Shown piece by piece: positions 1 through 6,836 of a stretch of 9,831 bases of DNA (the first letter of the stretch is position 1; every line of letters begins with the position of its first letter). Source of the DNA: JBOGZI01 sp050697275 (lineage in GTDB: Bacteria > Actinomycetota > Thermoleophilia > Solirubrobacterales > 70-9); the NCBI GenBank assembly GCA_050697275.1, contig JBOGZI010000251.1, positions 1 through 9,831 of the forward strand, given 5' to 3'. The position numbers and the translations under genes are program-made. The notes under the pieces were generated by a model, which was not told where the DNA came from, searched no databases, and saw nothing but the letters and a program-made list of their open reading frames with translations.

Positions 1-1284
1 GTACTCGACCTGGAAGGCGAGCCGGCCGCGGCGGTCCACCTGGTCGGCGCTCCAGCCGGTGTTGATCGCCAGGATGCGCTTGCCGCCCACCTTGTCCCCG
101 GTCTCGAGGATCCGTCGGCGCTGATTCCCGTCGACGACCAGCAGCTCCATCGCCTTCTGCCCGATCGCCCGGTAGTAGAGGAGCCCGTCGGGTCCGAAGA
201 TCGGCGCCGAGATGGTCTTGGCGCGTTCGCCGCGGCCCTTCTTGTCGCCGCTGCGGGCGATGCGGGCCGAGCGCCCCTTCCGGTGCCGGTGCAGGGCCAG
301 GTGCCCGCCGCGCTTGTGAACGACCGTGGCGGCCTCCCCCTTGCGGGTGATCCGGGGTCCGACCAAGGCCTCGCCGCGGATCACCCTCGTCTTCTTGGAT
401 GGCTTCAGCAGCTTGGACCCGACCAGCAGCCGAGCGCCCTTGCGGCCCTTCTTGATCCGCCCGGTCAGGAAGCCGGACGGCTCGTTGGTGAGGTCGCGGC
501 GCGCGCGGTCCTTCGGCTGGCGGCCGAAGACCTGCTGTATGTAGCGGTCGCCGCGGCGGTCGACCAGCCCGAGCCGCGTCAGGATCGCCCGGCTGTTGGG
601 GATCCGCTGGCCGGTGCGGAGCAGCTGCCGGCCTCTCTCGCGGCTGCCCTTGGGCAGCAGGAAAAGTCCTTGCCTGGCGTCTCCCGGCAGCGTGTAGGCG
701 GCGACGAGCAGGATCTGGTTCTTGTCGTCGATGTCGATGCTGCCGAAGTGGCCGCTGTAGCGGCCCTGCGGCCCCGGGATCCGGTCGGTGGGGCCGATCA
801 GCTGCTCGAACTCCTTGCCGCGCCACTGGATGTAGACGGCCTCGAGGAACTTCTTGCCGCGGATCACGGTGACGTAGGCGCCGGATCGGTTGGTGTCGCC
901 GGCGGCGATCCCGTCGACCACGACGCCGTTCGGGAGCGTTTGGCCGGTCTGCACGATGAGCTGTGGCTTTGCCGAGCCGGGCTTGCGGTGCCGGCCGATG
1001 CGCATCCGGTAGACGGCGCGCCCGCCGGCGGAGGGCGTGGCGTGGAAGATGATCTCCGAGCGGTCGTTGATCATCACGCCGGGGAGGATCTTCTCGACGT
1101 CATCGAGCTCCGAATCGTTCAAGACGCGGTGCCAGACGTAGCCGCTGGGCAGCTTGCCGCCGCCTCGCTCGGCCGCGTCGGCGAGGTCCGAGATCGTGCT
1201 CGCATCGGCCGCGATCGCCACGCCGATCGCCCCGCCCAGCGCCCCGAGGAACTCCCGCCTGCTCTGTCCGAACTGCTCCTCCGT
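1..1284 (-). CDS. Tat-exported NxxGxxAF-type tandem-repeat protein, 3' end off the window
   Basis: The minus frame is open for 428 codons from 1284 to the left edge, with no stop reached. The N-terminus carries a twin-arginine motif SRREFLG (residues 8-14) followed by a small-residue hydrophobic stretch (GALGGAIGVAIAADA), so export by the Tat pathway is likely. The rest shows a segment recurring about every 50-70 residues: INDRSEIIF (72), TNRSGAYV (131), IDDKNQILL (185), VDRRGDRYI (241), ITRKGEAAT (312), FGPDGLLYY (363) and VDRRGRLAF (416). This resembles the NxxGxxAF tandem-repeat family of extracellular, probably beta-propeller proteins of unknown function. An in-frame TAG lies 13 codons before residue 1, and no ATG, GTG or TTG occurs before the Tat motif. 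I place the start at an ACG (1284-1282) behind a Shine-Dalgarno sequence. The first GTG lies inside the signal sequence and would destroy it. The frame, Tat motif and repeats are seen; the family name is by resemblance. Confidence 0.75.
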
Positions 1285-1287
1285 GGC

Positions 1288-1298
1288 TTCCTTCTCCC
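1288..1298 (-). promoter_or_regulatory. Shine-Dalgarno sequence pointing to an ACG start
   Basis: On the minus strand GGAGAAGGA precedes the ACG at 1284-1282, with about 4 nt between AAGGA and the codon. This spacing is right for a start at ACG and supports a protein beginning (M)EEQFGQSRREFLG. There is no other usable start between the upstream TAG and the Tat motif. Confidence 0.5.
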
Positions 1299-1398
1299 CT
1301 CGCTCCCTCCGTGGTGCTCCCCTCTACGCGGGTCGCAAGTCTAGGCCAGCCCCCGGCGGCCGACCACCCCAATTTCTGTCTAGGCGCCGAGGGGGCGG

Positions 1399-2277
1399 TC
1401 AGGCGCGAGCGCCGGCCGGCACGGCGGGTCCGACCTCGACCTCGAGCCGCTCGGAGGCCATCTCGACCGCGCCGGCGTCCCCGCCCAGCTCGCCCCAGCG
1501 CTCGACCGCGGTCTCGTGGAGCCGGTCGAGGAAGTCGTCGGTGTGGAGCGGGTCGTGGTGGAAGAGCAGCAGCTGCTTCGCCTCCACGCGGCGGGCGAAG
1601 GTGAGGGTGTCGGTGATCCGGGAGTGGCCCCAGCCGACGTGCTCGGGGTACTCGTCGTCGGTGTACTGGCAGTCGTGGATCAGCAGGTCCGCGCCCCTGG
1701 CCAGGTCGTAGCCGGAGATCCACTCCGGCTCCAGCGTCTCCAGGGGGGCGCCGAGGCCGGGCTCGTGGTCGGAGATGTAAGTGAGGGTGGTGTCGGCGTC
1801 GGTGATTCGGTAGCCGAGCGTCGGGCCGCGATGGGTTACCGCCTCGGCGCGGATCTTCGCCGGCCCGATCTCCCACTCGGTGGCGGGGGTGTCGAGGAAG
1901 GAGACCTCGCAAGGGAGCTCGCGCACCTCGACCGGGGAGAGCGGAGCCGAGATGTAGCGGGCGATCCGCTCCTCCAGCGATGCCTCCGGAGAGGACGGGC
2001 CCCAGATCGTGATCTCCGACTCGGAGCGGAAGCAGGGGGCGAAGAACATCAGCCCCTGGATGTGGTCGAGGTGGAGGTGAGTGAGCAGGATGTTGACCTT
2101 GGGCAGCTTGGCCGCGATCCCCACGCCGAGGCTGCGGATGCCGGTGCCGGCGTCGATGATCAGGGTGGAGCCGTCCGAGAGCTCGAGCTCGACGCAGGAG
2201 GTGTTGCCCCCGTAGCGGTTCATCTCGGGCCCCGGCGCGGGCACGGAGCCCCGGGCTCCCCAGACCTTCAGCCGCAT
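1399..2277 (-). CDS. MBL-fold metallohydrolase
   Basis: This 292-residue protein has the metallo-beta-lactamase fold signatures in order. DAGTGIRSLG lies at 42-51, the metal-binding motif THLHLDH at 66-72 (H67, H69, D71, H72), a third-site histidine in VTHRG at H149, the bridging Asp in SDHE at D170 (with IHDCQY around D202), GWGHS at 215-219, and a final HHDP at H240/H241. It therefore has the full set of ligands for a two-metal hydrolase, probably cytoplasmic as no signal peptide is seen. The layout resembles the cyclic-nucleotide phosphodiesterase / RNase Z-like branch (GGNTSC near residue 23, HIQGLMFF after the HxHxDH motif), but the substrate cannot be read from the sequence. The gene follows the PAS gene by 54 nt on the same strand and is likely co-transcribed with it. 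A weak GAGAGG lies about 11 nt before the ATG. Confidence 0.9.
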   Translation of the reverse strand: MRLKVWGARGSVPAPGPEMNRYGGNTSCVELELSDGSTLIIDAGTGIRSLGVGIAAKLPKVNILLTHLHLDHIQGLMFFAPCFRSESEITIWGPSSPEASLEERIARYISAPLSPVEVRELPCEVSFLDTPATEWEIGPAKIRAEAVTHRGPTLGYRITDADTTLTYISDHEPGLGAPLETLEPEWISGYDLARGADLLIHDCQYTDDEYPEHVGWGHSRITDTLTFARRVEAKQLLLFHHDPLHTDDFLDRLHETAVERWGELGGDAGAVEMASERLEVEVGPAVPAGARA

Positions 2278-2331
2278 CGCTGTTTCAACCTCTCGGTCAC
2301 TCCCTCTGCTACTACCACGAGCCTGCAGCGG

Positions 2332-2769
2332 CTAACGCCCCTGCAAGTCCGTACTTTCTTCCCCTGAACCTAGCGCGGCGGACCCGTCGACGGGCCAGAA
2401 GAGGATCATCGCACCCTCCTGGCCCTCCTCGGCCACGATCGGGAGCGCGGTGGACTCGATCTCGTACTCCTCGCCCCGCACCGACCGCACCTTGAAGCTG
2501 CCGTGCGCGGGCCGGCCGCGCCGCAGCGCCTTGGTGGTCGGGATCTCCTCGATCGGCAGCGGCTCCCCGTCCTCTCCGAAGGGGCCGACCGCCCTGCTCC
2601 ACTCGGCGGCCGGCATGCGACCGGACTCCTCGAAGGAGATTCCCAGCATGGCCCCCGCCGCCTCGTTGTAGAAGACCAGCGCACCGCTCTCGTCGACCAG
2701 GAAAGCCGGGGTGGAGAGGCTCGTCAGGAAGTTGCGGGCGAGGATCAGCTCGAGCGGCTTCTGGTCCAT
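2332..2769 (-). CDS. Stand-alone PAS-domain protein
   Basis: This 145-residue protein is almost entirely one PAS domain (about residues 13-127). Recognisable segments are the opening TPAFLVDESGALVFYNEAA (20-38), the helix region AAGAMLGISFEE, a middle FGEDGEPLPIEE, and the closing strands SFKVRSVRGEEYEIESTALP (91-110) and GAMILFWPV (119-127). No kinase, GGDEF, HTH or other output domain and no membrane segment is present, so it is a soluble sensor or interaction module that would need a partner. The next gene downstream on the same strand is an MBL-fold hydrolase, the most obvious candidate. There is no clear Shine-Dalgarno; a GAGAAT -10-like element lies 10 nt before the ATG. The PAS call is firm; ligand and partner are unknown. 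Confidence 0.85.
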   Translation of the reverse strand: MDQKPLELILARNFLTSLSTPAFLVDESGALVFYNEAAGAMLGISFEESGRMPAAEWSRAVGPFGEDGEPLPIEEIPTTKALRRGRPAHGSFKVRSVRGEEYEIESTALPIVAEEGQEGAMILFWPVDGSAALGSGEESTDLQGR

Positions 2770-2779
2770 CGAGCGGGGG

Positions 2780-2785
2780 ATTCTC
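2780..2785 (-). promoter_or_regulatory. Candidate -10 element of the PAS-MBL operon
   Basis: GAGAAT on the minus strand lies 10 nt before the PAS ATG, in a place where no Shine-Dalgarno exists. It matches TATAAT at the second A and the final AAT. No convincing -35 is seen. The position matches the -10-like elements of four other genes in this window. Confidence 0.35.
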
Positions 2786-2848
2786 GCAACACCGGGGCGT
2801 CCGTGTGCCGGATCGCATTCGACCGGCGCCGCGCCTTTGACTCCCGGT

Positions 2849-2854
2849 TATGCT
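2849..2854 (+). promoter_or_regulatory. Candidate -10 element of the secreted propeller gene
   Basis: TATGCT lies 10 nt before the ATG at 2865. If it is the -10 element, the ATG at 2850 lies inside the promoter and cannot be the start, which favours 2865 (or 2874). No good -35 is found at normal spacing; a TTGACT at 2837-2842 is too close. Confidence 0.35.
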
Positions 2855-2864
2855 CGCGATCGGC

Positions 2865-4424
2865 ATGCGTCAGATGTCCGCAGGGGTGAAAACCGTGATC
2901 CTGGCGGCCGCGATCGCCGTCTCGGTCGGCTGCGCGCCGGCCGCCGCCCAGTCCCCCGGACTTCCGACCGTTCCGATCCCCACCTCCCCGGGCAACGCGA
3001 GCATCAACCCCTTCGAGGGGGCGCCCGCCTCGGCGAACCCCGTGGGCGGGATGACGCCGCCGCCCCAGCACCCGTTCATGGCCCCCAACGGGCGCAACAA
3101 CATCCACAACGACGCCTACATGTCGGACACCTACACGGTCTCCGGCCCGATGGCCGACGGGGCGGAGGTCTCCACGCTGTTCTTCCGCGAGTGCGCCTCG
3201 GTGATGTTCGATTCGGCCGGCCGGATCGTGACCATCTGCGTCGGCCTCGACCGCCCGGTGCTGGCGCTCCTGCACCCTCACACGCTGCAGACGCTCGCGG
3301 CCATGCCGCTGCCGGTGCGCAACCTGCAGAGCGGCGCCAACCCCTTCAACGACTTCTCCGGCGGCGGCTACTTCTATCTCGACCAGCTCGACCGCGCGGT
3401 GCTCGCCACCAACGACCGCCACGTGCTCGAGGTCGCGATCACCGCGGGGCCGGGTTTCGCGACCACGCGCGACTACGACCTCAACGGCCACGTGGCGACC
3501 AACGACGGGATCATCTCGGTCCTCCCGGACTGGTCGGGCCGCTTCTGGTTCGTCACCCGTAGGGGCAAGGTGGGCACGATCGACCGCGACAGCGGCGCGG
3601 TTCACTCCATCCAGCTGGCGGGGGAGGGGATCTCGAACTCCTTCGCGGTGGACGAGACGGGCGGCGTCTTCATCGTCTCCGACAAGGCCCTCTACCGATT
3701 CGACGCCGGACCCGCGGGCGAGCCCCTGGTCAGCTGGCGGCTCGTCTATCCGAACTCCGGCGTGCACAAGCCGAGCCAGAGCGACGCGGGCTCGGGGACG
3801 ACCCCGACCCTGATGGGTAACCGCTGGGTGGCGATCACCGACAACGCGGACCCGATGAACGTGCAGGTCTACGAGCGGGCAAAGAGCCTTGACGCGGCAA
3901 AGAAGGCGAAGAAGAAGGGCAGGCGAGAGGCGAAGCAGCGGCTCGTCTGCGCTGAGCCGGTCTTCCGCACGGGCGCGAGCGCCACCGACAACACGCTGAT
4001 CGGAACCGACAACTCGATCATCGCCGAGAACAACTTCGGCTACTCGGGGGTCACCGCGACCACGAACGGCGGCGTCACCGAGCCGGGCCTGGCCCGGATC
4101 GACGTGGTCGAGCAGCAGACGAAGCGCAAGGCGGCGGTGAGCTACAGCTGCAAGACGATCTGGACCAGCGACGAGCGGGCCCCGTCAGTGGTGCCCAAGC
4201 TCTCGCTCGCCAACGGACTCGTCTACACCTACACCAAGCCGCCACGTGCCGACGGCGAGGACGCCTGGTTCCTGACCACGCTCGACTTCCGCACCGGCCA
4301 GACGGTCTTCCGGCGCCTGGCCGGCAGCGGCTTCGGCCACAACAACAACTACGCGCCGGTCACGATCGGCCCCGACGGCACCGCCTACGTCGGCGTGCTC
4401 GGCGGCCTGGTGGCCTTCCGGTAG
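2865..4424 (+). CDS. Secreted beta-propeller-like protein of unknown function
   Basis: From ATG 2865 the protein has 519 residues. In-frame ATGs at 2850 and 2874 are also possible; I prefer 2865 because of the TATGCT element just upstream. The N-terminus has a signal peptide: a Lys in MSAGVK, then a hydrophobic core VILAAAIAVSVG, then CAPAAAQ. SVGC is a poor lipobox, so cleavage after AAA/AAQ by signal peptidase I is as likely as lipidation. A Pro/Ser-rich linker follows. The body shows about eight repeated strand-rich segments such as SVMFDSAGRIVTICV, SVLPDWSGRFWFVTRRGK, SFAVDETGGVFIVSDKALYR and the closing VTIGPDGTAYVGVLGGLVAF, typical of PQQ/NHL-like propellers. A strongly basic insert (RAKSLDAAKKAKKKGRREAK, about residues 338-357) interrupts it. 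No enzyme motif is recognised. It is divergent from the PAS gene. Confidence 0.8.
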   Translation: MRQMSAGVKTVILAAAIAVSVGCAPAAAQSPGLPTVPIPTSPGNASINPFEGAPASANPVGGMTPPPQHPFMAPNGRNNIHNDAYMSDTYTVSGPMADGAEVSTLFFRECASVMFDSAGRIVTICVGLDRPVLALLHPHTLQTLAAMPLPVRNLQSGANPFNDFSGGGYFYLDQLDRAVLATNDRHVLEVAITAGPGFATTRDYDLNGHVATNDGIISVLPDWSGRFWFVTRRGKVGTIDRDSGAVHSIQLAGEGISNSFAVDETGGVFIVSDKALYRFDAGPAGEPLVSWRLVYPNSGVHKPSQSDAGSGTTPTLMGNRWVAITDNADPMNVQVYERAKSLDAAKKAKKKGRREAKQRLVCAEPVFRTGASATDNTLIGTDNSIIAENNFGYSGVTATTNGGVTEPGLARIDVVEQQTKRKAAVSYSCKTIWTSDERAPSVVPKLSLANGLVYTYTKPPRADGEDAWFLTTLDFRTGQTVFRRLAGSGFGHNNNYAPVTIGPDGTAYVGVLGGLVAFR

Positions 4425-4484
4425 GCACGCCCGCGGGCAGGCCACGGGTGCGCGTCTCGTTCCACCGCCCCAGAAAAGGCGACC

Positions 4485-4510
4485 CCCGGCCGGACGAGGA
4501 GCCGGCCGGG
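4485..4510. terminator. GC-rich hairpin between convergent genes
   Basis: CCCGGCCGG (4485-4493) and CCGGCCGGG (4502-4510) form a perfect 9-bp stem with an 8-nt loop, 60 nt after the secreted-protein stop. There is no T run on the plus side. On the minus side the stem is followed after several nt by CTTTTC. It could end transcription from either side. Confidence 0.5.
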
Positions 4511-4578
4511 CTCGCGGCACGCCTGCTCGGGGAGATCAGGGAACGTGTGCCGCCTACTCCGGCGGGTCGCCGTGCACT

Positions 4579-4596
4579 CGTGGGTGGACCCCCACG
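4579..4596 (-). terminator. Short hairpin after the DUF5679-like gene
   Basis: CGTGGG and CCCACG form a perfect 6-bp stem with a 6-nt loop, 26 nt beyond the stop of the minus-strand mini-protein gene. There is no T tract, so this is a weak terminator call. Confidence 0.3.
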
Positions 4597-4622
4597 CGTG
4601 CGGAGAGCCGGAGCGAAGAGAG

Positions 4623-4769
4623 CTACTCCAGCTTGCCGATCTTGAAGATCTTGGTGCCGCAGTCCGGGCATGTGCCCTGAATGGCCGGGCGCCCGTTCTT
4701 CATGGTGACCTGCTGCGGGTCCTTGATCTCGACCTTCTTACGTTCCTTGACGCAATAGCCCTCAGCCAC
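4623..4769 (-). CDS. DUF5679-like 48-residue Cys-containing mini-protein
   Basis: A GTG-started frame of 48 codons ends at TAG (4625-4623). The product starts MAEGYCVKERKKVEIKDP, continues through QQVTMKNGRPAIQGTCPDCG (19-38) and ends TKIFKIGKLE. The core MKNGRPAxxGTCPxCGTKxFxIGK is, from memory, the signature of DUF5679, a small zinc-ribbon-like domain of unknown function that is common in actinobacteria and often annotated as related to a topoisomerase zinc-finger piece. The second knuckle C34-x2-C37 is present. The first has only C6, with Glu9 where a CxxC pair would need its second Cys, so a classical four-Cys zinc site is incomplete. The start is fixed by a very strong Shine-Dalgarno. 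It is cytoplasmic and its role is unknown. Confidence 0.85.
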   Translation of the reverse strand: MAEGYCVKERKKVEIKDPQQVTMKNGRPAIQGTCPDCGTKIFKIGKLE

Positions 4770-4775
4770 TGAGAG

Positions 4776-4783
4776 CCTCCTTT
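4776..4783 (-). promoter_or_regulatory. Strong ribosome binding site fixing the GTG start at 4769
   Basis: On the minus strand AAAGGAGG is followed by 6 nt and GTG. It is the best Shine-Dalgarno in the window and decides the start of the 48-residue gene. Confidence 0.8.
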
Positions 4784-4804
4784 CGAGCCGTAATTGGCCT
4801 TTCC

Positions 4805-4831
4805 AGGCTACCCGTGCTCGTGCGTGGGCAA
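4805..4831 (-). promoter_or_regulatory. Weak candidate promoter of the DUF5679-like gene
   Basis: Minus-strand TTGCCC (4831-4826) and TAGCCT (4810-4805) are 15 nt apart, about 35 nt before the GTG. The spacing is shorter than ideal and the hexamers are imperfect. The -35 part lies inside the loop of a dyad at 4813-4847. Confidence 0.25.
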
Positions 4832-4847
4832 CCTTGGGGCGAGCACG
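4813..4847. terminator. 8-bp inverted repeat between two minus-strand genes
   Basis: CGTGCTCG (4813-4820) and CGAGCACG (4840-4847) are perfectly complementary with a 19-nt loop. The repeat lies about 75 nt after the coiled-coil gene and about 45 nt before the DUF5679-like gene. It may be a terminator for the first or an operator for the second; there is no T run. Confidence 0.3.
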
Positions 4848-4921
4848 CTAGAGCAGCTTCCGGACGCTCTCGCACGCTCCTGCCCAAAGAGTGTGCTGAT
4901 CCGCACAAGCCAGCGGGACGC

Positions 4922-5563
4922 CTACGGCTGCTGGCCGCCGCCTGCCCCGCCGCCACCGCCGGCGGTGCCCGTGCCCGTGCCCGTGCCCGTGCCCTGCGTG
5001 GCGGCCTGGTTGGCCTGGGTTACGGCCGCGTTCACCTGCCGCCTCAGGGCGTTGATGTCGGCGGTGACCTGGGTCTGCTGCTTCTCCAGGGTCGCGATCC
5101 GCCCGTCGAATGACCCGACCGTGTCGTTCAGCGACTTGAGCTGGCCCTCCGTGGACTCGGTCACCTGCTCGGTGACGCCATCGAGCTGGCTCTTGAGCTC
5201 GTCGACGTCGCCCTGGGTGGCGCTGTCGGACTGCGTCTTCAGGCTGAGCCCGATCGCACCGGCCGCCGCGAGCACCGCCAGCAGCGCGGCGCCTCCGGCG
5301 AACCGCGTCATCCGCCTCTGCCTGCGCTCGATCTCGGCGAGCCAGCCCTGCAGCCCCTCCATCCGCTCCTGAAGGTTGGGCGCGGGCTTCGGCTTGGCGG
5401 CGGTCTTCTCGCCCTCCGTCGGGGAGACCGCCTTCTCGGCGCCCTTCTGCTCGGCCCCCTTGGTCGTCGCCTCCGCGGTCTCGGCCTCCGTCGACTCCCG
5501 CTTTCCGGGCCTCCAGCCCCGCATCAACGTCTCCAGGAACCCTGGCTTGCGTCGCTCCTCCAT
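4922..5563 (-). CDS. Single-pass membrane protein with coiled coil, unknown function
   Basis: This 213-residue protein has four parts. The N-terminal tail is charged and low-complexity (1-63, Lys/Glu/Thr/Ala rich). An amphipathic segment NLQERMEGLQGWLAEIERRQ (63-82) follows, ending in the basic stretch RRQRRMTR. One membrane helix follows (about 88-108, FAGGAALLAVLAAAGAIGLSL). The distal part has heptad-like coiled coil (about 119-188, with DVDELKSQLDGVTEQV and IATLEKQQTQVTADINALRR). The C-terminus is a (GT)5 and Gly-rich tail ending GGGQQP. The positive side before the helix suggests a cytoplasmic N-terminus and an exported coiled coil. No family is recognised. It is divergent from the thiolase gene. 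No Shine-Dalgarno is seen; TAGCAT lies 9 nt before the ATG. Confidence 0.75.
   Translation of the reverse strand: MEERRKPGFLETLMRGWRPGKRESTEAETAEATTKGAEQKGAEKAVSPTEGEKTAAKPKPAPNLQERMEGLQGWLAEIERRQRRMTRFAGGAALLAVLAAAGAIGLSLKTQSDSATQGDVDELKSQLDGVTEQVTESTEGQLKSLNDTVGSFDGRIATLEKQQTQVTADINALRRQVNAAVTQANQAATQGTGTGTGTGTAGGGGGAGGGQQP
4965..4994. repeat. Five tandem copies of a 6-bp unit inside the coiled-coil gene
   Basis: GTGCCC is repeated five times without change on the plus strand and encodes (Gly-Thr)5 in the minus-strand protein. The unit is a multiple of three, so copy-number change would alter tail length without a frameshift. Confidence 0.9.
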
Positions 5564-5572
5564 GGGAGCGGC

Positions 5573-5578
5573 ATGCTA
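5573..5578 (-). promoter_or_regulatory. Candidate -10 element of the coiled-coil membrane gene
   Basis: TAGCAT on the minus strand lies 9 nt before the ATG at 5563, and there is no Shine-Dalgarno. It overlaps the left arm of the AT-rich dyad at 5576-5593. No convincing -35 is seen. Confidence 0.35.
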
Positions 5579-5593
5579 GATGACTGAATCTAG
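5576..5593. promoter_or_regulatory. AT-rich dyad in the divergent thiolase / coiled-coil control region
   Basis: CTAGAT and ATCTAG are perfect inverted arms separated by 6 nt. The dyad sits in the 109-bp gap between divergent genes and overlaps the -10-like TAGCAT of the minus gene, so it could be an operator. Confidence 0.35.
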
Positions 5594-5615
5594 GTCACCG
5601 ACGACCGGGGACCCT

Positions 5616-5621
5616 TAGGAT
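5616..5621 (+). promoter_or_regulatory. Weak candidate -10 element of the thiolase gene
   Basis: TAGGAT lies about 50 nt before the thiolase ATG, which would leave a leader of about 45 nt containing the Shine-Dalgarno AAGGAG (5659-5664). No good -35 is seen. Confidence 0.25.
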
Positions 5622-5672
5622 TCCCATCACTGACCACGGCGCCCGTCGCCCGGCCACGAAGGAGACCAGCAG

Positions 5673-6836
5673 ATGCCCGAAGCAGTGATCGTCGACACCG
5701 TCCGCACCCCGATCGGCCGAGCCTTCAAGGGCTCCCTGGCGCAGCTCCGTCCCGACGAGACCGGCGCCTACGTCGTGGATCAGCTGCTGGAGCGGAACCC
5801 CGATCTGGATCCCGCCTCGGTCGACGAGCTGTTCTGCGGCTGCGGCATGCCGCAGGGGCTGCAGGCCTTCAACGTTGCGCGGATCATGGTGCTGCTCTCC
5901 GAGCAGCTCCCGCAGGAGGTGACCGGGATCACGATGTCCCGCTACTGCGCCTCCAGCCTCGATTCGATCCGCCACGCCGCCAACTCGATCCGCGCCGGCC
6001 AGGGCGACACCTACGTCGCCGCCGGGGTCGAGTGGGTCAGCCGCTACAACGAGCGCACCGAGCCCGCCGGGGCCGCCGACCAGAACGAGAGGCTGCAGGG
6101 CAAGGACGGCCAGCCCGACGCCTATATCGAGATGGGCGTCACCGCGGTCAATGTGGCGAAGCGCTACGAGGTGAGCCGCGCCGACATGGACAAGTACGCG
6201 CAGCGGTCGCAGGAGCTGGCGGTGAAGTCACAGGAGGACGGGTTCTTCGACCGCGAGATCGTGCCGGTGAAGGACCACGAGGGCAACGAGGTCTCGAAGG
6301 ACGACGGCCCGCGGCCCAGCTCGACGCTGGAGAAGCTCTCCGAGCTGCCCGAGGCCTTCGAGGGCGGCGGCGGCGTCACCGCCGGCAACTCCTGCCCGCT
6401 CAACGATGGGGCCGCCGCCGCGCTGGTGATGTCGGACGAGCGCGCCAAGGAGCTCGGCCTGAAGCCTCGGGCCAAGATCATCACCGCGGCCACCCACGGC
6501 CTCGAACCCGAGTACATGGGCGTCGCTCCGATCGGCGCGATCAAGACGGTGCTCGACCGGGCCGGGATGAAGATCGACGACGTGGACGTGGTCGAGTTGA
6601 ACGAGGCGTTCGCCGCCCAGGTGATTCCGATCATGGCCGAGTGCGACATCCCGCTGGAGAAGATGAACACCCACGGCGGCGCGATCGCCCTCGGGCATCC
6701 CTTCGGGATGACCGGCGCCCGGATCATGGGCACCCTGCTCAACGTGATGGAGACCGACGACCATCAGGTCGGCCTCGAGACGATGTGCGTGGCAGGCGGC
6801 CAGGGCGAGGCGATGATCGTCGAGCGCCTCAACTAG
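5673..6836 (+). CDS. Thiolase, acetyl-CoA acyltransferase/acetyltransferase type
   Basis: This 387-residue protein has the usual length of a bacterial thiolase and all catalytic motifs. The acylated nucleophile is Cys92 in SRYCASSL, NEAFAAQ lies at 310-316, the active-site His342 is in GGAIALGHPFGMTGAR, and the second catalytic Cys372 is in CVAGGQGEAMI. The N-terminus AVIVDTVRTPIGRAFKGSL is standard. The enzyme either cleaves 3-ketoacyl-CoA in beta-oxidation or condenses two acetyl-CoA; the sequence alone does not choose, though the overall pattern looks FadA-like. It is cytoplasmic. AAGGAG lies 8 nt before the ATG and fixes the start. No other beta-oxidation gene lies in the window, so it appears to stand alone, divergent from a membrane coiled-coil gene. 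Confidence 0.95.
   Translation: MPEAVIVDTVRTPIGRAFKGSLAQLRPDETGAYVVDQLLERNPDLDPASVDELFCGCGMPQGLQAFNVARIMVLLSEQLPQEVTGITMSRYCASSLDSIRHAANSIRAGQGDTYVAAGVEWVSRYNERTEPAGAADQNERLQGKDGQPDAYIEMGVTAVNVAKRYEVSRADMDKYAQRSQELAVKSQEDGFFDREIVPVKDHEGNEVSKDDGPRPSSTLEKLSELPEAFEGGGGVTAGNSCPLNDGAAAALVMSDERAKELGLKPRAKIITAATHGLEPEYMGVAPIGAIKTVLDRAGMKIDDVDVVELNEAFAAQVIPIMAECDIPLEKMNTHGGAIALGHPFGMTGARIMGTLLNVMETDDHQVGLETMCVAGGQGEAMIVERLN

Noticed and set aside
283..1344. 353-codon plus open frame
   Set aside because: It is antisense to the Tat repeat protein and lacks any domain; it is a by-product of high GC.
2745..3767. 340-codon minus open frame
   Set aside because: It is antisense to the secreted propeller protein, with His/Arg/Val-rich composition typical of the complementary frame of a GC-rich gene.
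4448..4645. 65-codon GTG-started plus frame after the propeller gene
   Set aside because: It overlaps hairpins and the DUF5679-like gene end, is Arg/Pro-rich, and has no domain or clear ribosome binding site.
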